This document shows positions 1 to 10,700 of a stretch of 64,000 nucleotides of DNA, piece after piece. The stretch is taken from positions 1 to 64,000 of the forward strand of contig NC_134830.1 of the NCBI RefSeq assembly GCF_004210375.1. Direction: 5' to 3'. The translations under genes were made by a program, and so were the position numbers. Each line of letters opens with the position of its first letter. The stretch's first letter is position 1. Under the pieces are notes generated by a model that was given only the letters and a program-made list of their open reading frames with translations, did not search any database and was not told where the DNA came from. This DNA is from Tachypleus tridentatus. Lineage: Eukaryota; Arthropoda; Merostomata; Xiphosura; Limulidae.

Positions 1-330
1 TTTCGTGAGCACCATACCCAAACACCAGCATCAGACACAATTTCCACAACACCCGTTGAGAAAGTCCAACACTAGTAATTGGTTGACCCTAGCTTAAATG
101 AACCAACCAATTGACCCTGGGGAGCCACTCTAAGGCCTCCCATCTACGAGAATTCGAGGTCAAGGTGGTGTGATAAGGTTGACCCCTTACCTCTCAACCA
201 GCAGGATACTCTCCTTCCCTTCACGGGTCACCGCACAAACATTTTTAGATCCCAGAGGAGGTAAACTGAAAGTACTGAACCTTTTTTGAAAGGTCCCCTC
301 AACACGTACAAGAATCCACACCGAGGGAAT
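1..330. other. Unclassified, comparatively GC-rich block at window edge
   Basis: Its composition differs from the AT-rich sequence that follows. It contains inverted words, ATTGGTTGACCC and GAACCAACCAATT, about 20 bp apart. No coding frame was recognised. It could be the end of a dispersed repeat cut by the window edge. Confidence 0.3.
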
Positions 331-2198
331 ACGTAGAGCTAGACAATAGTTATAACTAGTTTTATTTTATGATTCGGTTGGTGTCCTGCTCTTGTTTTCA
401 TGAGAGAACTGGGAACTATTTAGTTTTAATGGTAATCAGCTTTGACGTATGGTGTATTTGTATTTCAAAGGGTACAGATATAGATGTATTCAGTCAATTA
501 TGTATGGCTCATAATCTCTATATAAATTACACATTTTTCAAACAAAATGAATTTTGCACATTTCATAGACATTTAAGTCATCAATTTATTCAGATATCAA
601 ATGTAACCAGCTTTCTACTTGTAGTAAATTACAATATAAAATATTGATAATAAATATAATTAAATTCTAGTATCAATCATAAATGGAACAAGGCATTTCA
701 CTTGTTGTTGTTTGTTTCTAATTCTGGTACAACAATATTCTCAGAGAACGTTTCATTTGTTTGTTTGATTACTTGCTATTGTAAAACGATATTTTAATAA
801 TCTGTGTTTCCATAATAAGACAATAAGACAAGCGAGGAGGAACAAAAACTGAAAATCTTTCTTCACTTATCTACAACGAGAATGAATCAACTGTTAAAGG
901 AGATTTGGACTCCACATTTCTTTCTCTCGTCTATACCTTTCGTGTTTTTCCTCAGTAATTAATCCCGGAGCTTTCATGTCTAAGTTGGCATGATATTCAA
1001 CGCAATAACACAGAGCACGAACATGTTTGCAAAGGGAGTTGTTACAGCAGTGCATTAGAAGACATTTAAACCTTATCTACTGCGCCATCCAACAATTTTT
1101 TAATAACGTATCGTTATTTCTCTCATTATATAAGTTAGTCGAGCTTTTAAGCAAAAACTATTATGGAAATATGTGCACAATACGGGAGAACTGATGTCTT
1201 AATCGAACATCAAATGTTAAAGCGTGTTGCACTTTTAATCAACATCAGAACATTCAGCTTCAGTGGCACATTTAGGGGGTGGCTTGGGTAACTACCTCAC
1301 TCTTTTTCTATATATTTTAAAAAAAGTTATGTCACATTTAAAAAAAAAATGTTTAATTATTAGTGAATAGTTCATTGCTTAAGTAATTAAAATTCATGAT
1401 CTGACTAACTAATTTCATTGGATAATACCTCGAATAAATAGGTACGTCTGTAGCATTATGTTACATTTTCTGTAGCGCCTCTAGCGGTCGACCCTTCATA
1501 CATTTAGACTCAAGGGAATCCCACAGTCACTTAATATAATATGTTTTACATAGCACATCTGCGCAGGCGAACAATTCTTCTTTCAAACAATTTGCACCAT
1601 TTTAAGTGTATTACATATTTACTATGTATGTGCTCCTGTTATATTAATTCAACTTTACACTTTACTTACCTAGCTAGTTTAAATGGTATTACTGATTCCT
1701 TATACTCAATATTTTATACTTTTGTCATGTTAAGCGAACTACCCTCAACCCATTAAGCGTCTAAAACAACGCTGTCTCTTCTATTTTGATTTTGGGTTCC
1801 GAAGTCCAACGAAGCATGCTGTCAAGACAAATCAACACATACGACTACAACACAGCCTTCTGAAGCGATTTCAGCAACACATATTACATCTGTACTTAAT
1901 GAGTGGCTCCACGAAAGCGTAATTTGTATAAATGTTGATGCAAGCACCCCCTACATTAGAAATTTCACAATGAAACGCTCAAAATTGAAGACAATTTAAG
2001 ACAACCGCTTTACAATCGACATGGATTCATGACTATAAGTGGATTACTTACAGCAGTCGCCCTTATTACAAAAGTGGATGGTGTCACCTTTGTGTTTTCT
2101 TTTCATAAGAAGTGGAAAAGCATATCTTGGGTGTTTACTTAAAGAAGTCATTCAATAACTCTAGTAAGTCCAATGAGTTCCTGAATGGTTAATCCTGG
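331..2198. other. No gene recognised
   Basis: AT-rich sequence with short, unconvincing ORFs on both strands. I saw no repeat, RNA or conserved protein motif. Confidence 0.5.
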
Positions 2199-2501
2199 AC
2201 TTCAATCATTGCTGACAATACGAAAGACAATAAACAAATCCTTCCAACTATAGCTGATTTCGTTTTATATTTTGCAACAGAGCAGATAGGCTTAAGAAGA
2301 CATCGAGATGACAGGATAGAATACAAAGAGGTCCTAGACCACAATGAAGATAATTTTATTGCGCTGATTTTTCTTGTACAGAAACTAATTTTGATAGAAC
2401 ACCTCCTTTCAGGTGCAAAAAATGCCACCTGCGCCAGTAAGACAATACAGAACGAAATAAGGCAACCAGTTGCAGATACAATTGGTGAAATTTTCGAATG
2501 A
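2199..2501 (+). pseudogene. hAT transposase relic (DUF4371/TTF-finger type), fragment
   Basis: One plus-strand frame reads TIADFVLYFATEQIGLRRHR, then DD, a short acidic run, and later NATCASKTIQNEI. This is the region after the TTF zinc finger in hAT-derived proteins of the ZMYM1-like group, where the usual motif is GLRGHRDD. The frame has no start, stops at TGA 2499-2501, and the remaining transposase domains were not found. It is a decayed transposon piece, diverged from the element at 50-52 kb. Confidence 0.7.
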
Positions 2502-2861
2502 GCTTCTGTGCATGAACTCACGAACAGCAATAAGAGTGAATGAAATTTCTTCCAATGAGTGTGAAATTCTCTCATAGTTTGCCAGTGGAATTTTAAGCTT
2601 AACTAAACACCCAAAATACAAGAAGTACTTTTCGACTTAGCCGACCTTGAGCGAATAATAGGAGAAACTATTGCATCAGCAATACTCTTCAGAGAGAACA
2701 TGTTAAAATCAAAGACTACAAAGGCTAGACTTATGAACCTCCTTGAGTTCCGATAGAAAAGGAGATGAAACATGCATTAAGAACTTTGAACCAAATGTTG
2801 ATTACCAAGGATGTGCGTTACAGTCTCTAAACCTAACAGCATGCCATGATTATGTGCGTGT

Positions 2862-2968
2862 TTTTTAGCAAAGCTGCATCGGGTTATCTGCCGAGCCTAT
2901 CGACTGGAATCGAACCCCTGATTTTAGCGTTGTAAATCCGTAGATTTACCGCTACTAGCGGGGACGCT
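2862..2968 (-). repeat. SINE family B copy
   Basis: tRNA-like head in reverse orientation: GGAATCGAACCCCTGATTTT is the complement of a B box, followed by GTAAATCCGTAGATTTACCG. The shared tail is GCAAAGCTGCATCGGGTTAT. Confidence 0.7.
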
Positions 2969-3717
2969 ATGATTATGAGGTTTCTTCCCATCGGATATAT
3001 GTAATGAATTCTTGTTGAGAGTCATTTTCATTTTTGGACAATTTACCCAAACACTAAACGTTTTTCCAAAATATCACTGATGCTCTTACTCCTAGTATTA
3101 AGAAAAAGACCTCTGCAAAAGACCAACACACCACTTTCGACACAGTTGAAGAAAGTTATGTCTACAAATTCAGAACCTTCTGTTGACCCATGTATTTGCA
3201 TCGAAGGAGAGAATTGGATACGAGGTTCAAAAACACGAAGTAAGGCAAATGGACGACGTCATACATTTACTAATTTCGAGCATAACATCAGTTGTATAAT
3301 TGCAAAAGAACCAAAGTCTCTACATGCGCCGTGTCTTCAAGGAAAGACAACTGATGCTTATATGGGTTTTCAAAATGTAGATCAGATAATTTCTTTTTAT
3401 ACAACCTCCGTGCATCTGTTGATTATTGGTTTCCCACTGTTTACCCCAAAGCCAAAGAATTAGCACAGTCTATGGATTCCAAAGACAAATGTCCCAGAAT
3501 TATATGGATGTCAGGAGCATCGCTCCAATAGCACTCCAAGACGACGAACACAGCATGGCTATTCATTTTCTAGGTATAATATCTGGAAAACTGAGGCCAC
3601 GATCTGGAGAAAACATGCGAGTGCACTTCGAGCTGTGCTCATTGATCCAGATGTCATAATAAAGAAGAACCATATTGAACTTTATGTACTGACAAATCCG
3701 TTGCCCAGAAATGACAA
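2969..3717. other. No gene recognised; weak plus-strand ORFs
   Basis: Two overlapping plus-strand ORFs (3080-3463 and 3426-3659) have no motif I know. They may belong to the decayed transposon upstream, but I cannot show it. Confidence 0.3.
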
Positions 3718-3998
3718 TTTTGTCTGTTTGTTGGTTGAATTTCGCACAAAGCTACTCGAGGGCTATATGCGCTAGCCGTCCCTAATTTAGCAGTGTAAGA
3801 CTAGAGGGAAGGCAGCTAGTCATCACCACCCACCGCCAACTCTTGGACTACTCTTTAACCAACGAATATTGGGATTGACCGTCACATTATAACAACCCCA
3901 CGACTTAAAGAGCGAACATGTTTGGTGCGACGGGAATGCGAACCCGCGACCCTCAGGTTACGAGTCGCACGCCTTAACCCACCTGGCCATGCCACGCC
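3718..3998 (-). repeat. SINE family A copy, full length
   Basis: Reverse orientation. The tail GAATTTCGCACAAAGCTAC comes first, then the core around AACTCTTGGACTACTC, then the tRNA-like head ending CCTGGCCATGCC. B box complement: GGAATGCGAACCCGCGACC. Confidence 0.85.
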
Positions 3999-4743
3999 AA
4001 ATGGCAATTTATTATTCCACGTCCAACAATGAATTACTTTGATGGCAGGAACTTTGTAAGGATGGTGTAAACAGATCTCTGATGCAACTCATTTGGCTGA
4101 TGAACTGATCTTCCCAAACCTTAGAATATTATTTCCTATTTTAGCAATCTTACCATTTGCATTGTAATACGAGTATGTTACTTTATGAACAGGTGAAATT
4201 GTACAACGATTTATTTCACTTTAAACTCGTTGAATGTAGCCACGAATCCTTTGTTTAACTACTGATATCAATTATTCCTTCTTTGGATTTACATACTGTC
4301 ATAGACTATCATAGTTATGGTTTGACTTCCGTTAACGTACTTGCTTATACTTCATATACTGAATAGATTCGTGTGTATATTCAATGGTTAAATATGTTTA
4401 ATATGTTCACGTATTTCAAATATATACTTCATTTTCTATGTTACTTTAGTCATAAATTCAAATGGAATGTATAACCTTTATACAGATCTTATTCACAAAA
4501 TTCAAACAAACTATTATTTACACAGGTTCGTAAATTTTTCATAGCCACACACTAGCAAATTCCTACACCATCGACTGAGCTTATATGAAATAGCTCACTG
4601 TAAGCTTCTATACAGATGTGTCTGACTAAATTCGTTTAAGTCTTCTTTAGAAGGTCGCTTGAAGTGTCTTTCGTTAGCCATTAACTGACCAAGTCATGTC
4701 TGAATTCTCCAGCATTTGAATACAAATAATTGGATCAATTTGG

Positions 4744-4813
4744 TGTTTTCTTATAGCAAAGCCACATGGGGCTATCTGCTGAGTCCACCGAGGGAATCGA
4801 ACCCCTAATTTTA
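4744..4813 (-). repeat. SINE family B copy, 5'-truncated, with 12-bp TSD
   Basis: About 70 bp of tail and T-arm only. It is flanked by a perfect direct repeat GGATCAATTTGG at 4732-4743 and 4814-4825. The truncation lies at the head side, as expected from incomplete target-primed reverse transcription. Confidence 0.85.
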
Positions 4814-4889
4814 GGATCAATTTGGATAGCATAATCATATACATATACAAGTATTTTGAAAACAAACGAAAACCCTACTTTAACATATA

Positions 4890-5225
4890 CCGTGTTTCTC
4901 CGATAATAAGACCTTCCCATAAAATAAGATCTAGTGTGATTTTTGGGGATAGTTTTAATATAAGCCCTACCCTTAAAATAAGCCCTAGTTAAGAGTGGCA
5001 AGAAGAGGAAAGAAATAAAAAATAATAATTTATTAATTAGTTTACTAGTTACTTAGTTAATTTGTTTAAGTATTAATCAGTTAGTTTAATAGTTTTACTT
5101 TGTAACTTCATTTTTTAATATATCAAAATAAGACATCCCCGAAAATAAGCCCTAGTGTCATATTTTGAATTTGTTTGTTTGGTGAAAATTAATATAAGCT
5201 CTGTCTTATTTTCGGAGAAACACGG
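4890..5225. mobile_element. Mariner-type MITE (336 bp)
   Basis: Terminal inverted repeats start CCGTGTTTCTCCGA at the left and as its complement at the right. They extend with one mismatch through ATAAGAC. TA dinucleotides flank both ends (4888-4889, 5226-5227), the Tc1/mariner target. The interior repeats the word AAAATAAGCCCTAG and has no transposase. Confidence 0.85.
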
Positions 5226-7519
5226 TACCTATTGAAATAAACGTCAAATAGTTTAATTTAGAAATTCTGATCAGCAGATAAGTGATAGGTAACATTCGCT
5301 AGACCAAACACAAGTTATGCTTAACGTAAACTATGCTAAGCCTACAACCAACTGGAACTGCAGGATTACGGCCATATAATAATTAAAATAACATTAGTAC
5401 CTAAGTGACAATAATAATAACGTCTTACCTTTTAGAAATGCACTTTCCGACATTTTGTGACTTTTCTTCCCAGTAGTTTCACCTGAAGATGTTGGCAGTC
5501 TAACTGCGTAACTGTGGTCTAATTTTACACTTTGAATTTACATACCGTCCACATAGTATCTACAGCGAAATGTTTACTTCGTTTCTTTTCACCATTAAAT
5601 ACTCGAGCTTGCAAACCTATAGCCGGCCTTAAAGCATTAGAATTCCAAGTGCTCCCATCTATTGGTCTGTTTTTTAATTATTTATTTTGCTTTTTGTTAG
5701 GCGTTTTAATTATGCTTTTCTTAAGTACATTTCAAAATAAAATAATAAAAAAATACTTTGTGAAAGTGTTTAGGATCCAACAGTTTCAACATGTTGCATA
5801 CATTAAAGAAAGCAAATAACATGTATTTGTTGTACTATACAGTCAAATCGAACAGCTGAAAAATACTGAAAAATCTGACTTCAAATCTATCATTTGATTC
5901 ACTAATTGTCTCTGAGTTTTAGTGGTTTGAATGAATTCTACACCTCACTACCAAACCTCTAAAAGGGCATTTCGAAATAATATAATAACCATACGTCATG
6001 TAATACGTATGAAATACAATCCACCCATATATGATATTTAGTATCTGTTCTTTCAAGTTGTCCTTGTTCAGAATTACTAGTGAAATATAGATTTCCACGT
6101 AATCAGTACAACTCATGTACAAGTGGTAAATAAAATGATAGAGGGGGCTTCCCTTTTATTTTTATAATATTAAATACCTTTATTGACTAAGCTAACTGGT
6201 AGCTCAATTTTGCATGTTCTTAAACTTCTCATATTATTAAGTACAGTAGTACTTAGTAGTAGGGTTTGACAAGGTTTCCAAATAACTCCAAAAGAAATCA
6301 CCGTATTGAATTCCAAAGCAAAACAAAAAACAACTAACTATTCAAAGTATTGATTACAATATATTATGCGCTATACTAACAATACACTAAAAATGTCACT
6401 GAGATTTTCAAAAATATACAAGATCGTCTATCACCTGCCTACCTGATCACGTCAGCGGGGCTAGCCCCTAGACGGCTCAAAATATCACTACAAAATTTCT
6501 CCAGGTTACTTAAGTGGTCTGTGGGTATCCGATTTTGTTATTCCGATAAATATACACAAATTCTGTATAAATGATAAATACATCATACACGTACTTGAAC
6601 ATCTTTTCAATCCAATTTAACCCAAAAGATGGCGCAACATATCAATGAATAGGCACGTGACAGTTTCTCAAGGTAAAGTATATACTTTATACAGATATAA
6701 CATAAAAGGTAAACAAACAAGAGTATTAAAAGAACTAAAACTACAATAACAAATTTACAAAGTTTAATCCGTAGTATGGCAGCTTTACACACACTTCTGT
6801 AGACCAAAGTAAGAATTACATCTTCTAAATTTGTGATTTTAAATCTTGTCAAAGTTATAGCTGTCATAAATATGGATATTTTGAAAATTTATAGATGTTG
6901 TATTTATTTCCACGGACATATAAAAACAGAATAAATAAATAGGAAGAAAATAAAATTTTAACATAAAATAGGGATTGTTGATTGCTCAAAATTTTATAAG
7001 AAGCGTCCAAAACAAAATAAACATTTCAATAAAATTTAGACTGCTTCATTTAGCTGTAGGGGTGACAAGGCCAACCAAAGTAGGGACTAAAATTGTTTTA
7101 AATCTATTTAAATTCTCTATTTGTGTACTTTTTATTTCAGCATTTATTTTGTTTTTGATGCTTCGTATAGCATTTCTACAAATAACAAACGATTCTTACT
7201 TTCCGTTAATTTGTTTACTCATATGTAAATATAAGATCACTATACAGCTCAAGCAACAACAACTTACTTTAACTTGTATTTGTCTGAAGGAAAAAACAAA
7301 CACAATTTTGATAATAACTTAACCATAAATATGGTAGTATATTACGTACTTTTACGTCATATATGACGTGACGATAGATAGATTAAATGTGTTGCTAATT
7401 TGTTACGAAATTCAAACCGATACACGCGACATGACACAAATTGTAACAAACATAAAGTATATTTAATGTTAATACGAAAAAAAAATGTGATTCAGAAGAC
7501 ATGATATATAAAGCTTTAC
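5226..7519. other. No confident gene; presumed 3' part or intron of the ADAMTSL locus
   Basis: AT-rich. A minus-strand segment 5518-5429 is open, phase 1 at both ends, with a strong donor (AAAAG/GTAAGA) but a weak acceptor. Its peptide is not TSR-like, so it is only a possible exon. A perfect 12-bp palindrome GGGGCTAGCCCC lies at about 6457-6468. Confidence 0.35.
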
Positions 7520-7733
7520 CACCCAAACAGGAAGCGCTACAAGGAGACATTCCAACTCTCAAAAGTACTTGATTACGTGCTTCGACTTGTCTCCCAGTCT
7601 TCCTCGCGTGCACCATCAGCTTTTTGTTGAATCCATTCTTCAAGATGATTCACTGACGTCCCTCCCTCGGGTGATTTCCGATGGTTGTCACATGGCTGGA
7701 TGAAGCAAATGTCTTTCCCGGGAGGCCGGGGTC
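7520..7733 (-). CDS. ADAMTSL: ADAMTSL exon: end of TSR5, acidic linker, start of TSR6
   Basis: The acceptor is CAATTACAG and the donor is GGGTG/GTAAAG. It opens GPRPPGKDICFIQPCD, the expected TSR5 end, followed by a charged linker. The start of TSR6, SPCSASCLGG, is in another reading frame. Between them lies a TAA near 7572 and a net shift of +1 or -2. A consensus error or genuine damage would both explain this. The rest of TSR6 must lie in a further exon at lower coordinates, which I could not identify. Confidence 0.72.
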
Positions 7734-10700
7734 CTGTAATTGATCAGACTGGCTTGTGATGTTCTTTATTTTTAGATTTTATTCTTAAGCGGTAGTCAGA
7801 AACAAAGGATAAGAAATGAAAACTTTACAAAGGTTTTGTTAAGTTCTTCGTAGTTGAATTGTTGTAGTCAGGTTATCCGATACTTAAGGTGTAGGAACCG
7901 TGTTCTCACGTATTTTTAATTCCCTTAGCGAGTGTATCCGATACAAAGAACCGTGTTCTCACGTATTTTTAATTCCCTTAGCGGTGTTTGTTTGTTGTTT
8001 TAAAGCAAACCCACATCGGGCTATCTGCTGAACCCATCGAGGGGAATCGAACCCCTGATTTTAGCGTTGTAAATCCGTAGACTTACCGCTGTACTAGAGG
8101 AGGGCAGGAGCGAAGGAGAATATTCCTATTCCTGACTTATAGCAAAGCCACATCGGGCTATCTGCTGAGCTTATCGAGGGGAATGGAACCCCTGATTTTA
8201 GCGTTGTAAATCCGTAGACTTACCGCTGTGCTGGCGAGTGGCAATTAGTGGATCAAAGTCATCGACTAAAACTATGTTTCAAGTATTATGTTGGTTATTT
8301 CTTGTTAACGACAAATTGTTTATTTAAGTGACGATGTACTTCACAAACCACAAGGAAACATAATCAATATTATAAATATAGAGGCTTTTGTTCAATACAC
8401 TGACTTTAGCATGTTCGTTTATTAATGAACAGAAGTGAAGATATTGTTTATTAATTATCAAGTTTAAGCAAGCTTTTAAAGATCATTTACGTAAATCTTG
8501 TATTGCAGAAGTTATCGTTCCGAAATAAATGTATTTTTATAGGGTCCGTACGAATATTGATTGATTATTATAAACGCAGTTCAGACTATTTTCCTCGTGC
8601 AGTATTTAATTGGTCAGCTTAGTAAAAAAAAAGTGTTACCCAAAAAAAATCAAAACCAAAACTTATCAACGAGGTGAAACAACAGAATTGGTTTTAACCT
8701 GGGCATTCGTTATCAGGTAATGTAGAAGCCGTTTTTGCAAATTCTAGATACATTATACATTCCACAGATCGTCGTTTCGTCCCTTCACCACAGGTGGCGC
8801 TACAAGGTTCCCATTCGCCTACCTTGAATCTGAAAGAAAATATTTTATTAATTTCTCAGATCAATACTTTATAAGTGCTGAGGAAAAAAACGTTTAGTGT
8901 TATTATTGTTCTCATTATATTTTATTTTATTAACTGCAAATTTTATCAACAATAATAGAACAAATAATTTGATCTTTAATTGAAGTATTATTATATCAGC
9001 GCATCGCATCCGACTGTACGTCCGATTACTTTGAACGTGCCATTATTTTAGTTTTAAAAATAGCACTTGATTCTAATTTACGAGTTATGTGCAGTTTGAG
9101 GTTTAGCAATTGCTCTATACTAGTCGAATAAATGTCACACCACCTGGTGGTAAACTCACTTTGTTTGTGTTTTCGGTCGAGATGATTCATTGGTTTGTGT
9201 TGTTAAGGAAACGCCAGTCTGACTGTGCCGAAGGTCTTCAGTTTCTTCGCTCCGAGATTGAAAATAACATTTAAATTGTAATCATAGTTATTATTGTTTA
9301 AACACTGAGTTTCTATAAATTATTGTCTTACACTTCTAGTTATTATCACTGTAATAGTACATTCTAAGAATTTAAACTATTGATATTAATTGAATCATGT
9401 GTGTATTTTACGTATTAAGTATTTCCTACGTTTCAATAGTTACTAGTAAAAATTAAAATGCGATATTCTAGATAATTTATGGAAAGTCTTGAAATGTGAT
9501 CTCCAGTCACACGATAAATGGAACGGTAGAGTAATACTATTCATCACACACATTAAACATATAAATTACCTGTGTCTTTATTAACAGCGCATGGCACTCG
9601 GCTCACACATGTTCTGCTTAACACAGGTCGAGTGTTCAGTTTACATTCTGGACTCAAATGTCCATCACTGTTCCGGCAAACCACAGATCTTTGCTGGTAA
9701 CCTTGTCCACATGTTACTGAACACTACGGAAGAGAATTCCGTGAACAAACGTACACATAGAAATAGGATTTTTAAATCGCTTTAGGGGTAAAGTATTTAT
9801 AATTAACACTGTATGTGTTTGGAAACATTTGGGAACATTTTCACGGTATTTCTTTGAAAAATAAAACTTTTTTTTTTCTTGAAAGTTCACGAGTGTATTG
9901 TAGCATAGCTTCATCCCGTGTTTTTCAAACTGTGGGGGCACGCCCCCTGTGAGGGCGCAAATGATCTCTTACGGGGGGCGCGAGTGAATAGGATAAAATA
10001 AATAGTGCAATAATGCAGAGTTAAGCGTTTTTAATATGTTTTTATTAATGAAAATAATAAGTAATTTCTACAACACATATATAATATTACTGTGTATTAT
10101 ATCCCCTCATTTAACTCTCTCTTTTACGGGCCCGGCATGGCCAAGCGTGTTAAGGCGTGCGACTCGTAATCGGAGGGTCGCGGGTTCGCATCTCCTTCGC
10201 GCCAAACATGCTCGCCCTTTCAGCCGTGGGGGCGTTATAATGTGACGGTCAATCCCACTATTCGTTGGTAAAAGAGTAGCTCAAGAGTTGGCGGTGGGTG
10301 GTGGTGACTAGCTGCCTTCCCTCTTGTCTTACACTACTAAATTAGGGACGGCTAGCACAGATAGCCCTCGTGTGCTTTTGTGCGAAATTTCGAAACAAAC
10401 AAACAAGCCCTCTTTTACTCATTTACAAGTGAAATGGGCACCAAGAAACAATATTTATCAAAGAAGGTGAATGACAAAAGTTTGAAAAACACTAGTTTAA
10501 CCTATAACTCATCTCTCTAAGCCTTAAGAAAAGTCAAATATACTTTAATATAATCCATTAAGTTATTAAGCAAACGTATATCTACTCTAAACAAGATCAG
10601 TCCGTTGACAGGTTTTGAATCTCGGAGTCCCTGATCACTGACGATCAGCGATTAAGTCAGGCTTTTAACATCAATTATCATCACAGACAGTGGTACTACC

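Noticed and set aside
3080-3659. Two plus-strand ORFs as a gene
   Set aside because: No recognised motif, no splice support, and they lie next to a transposon relic.
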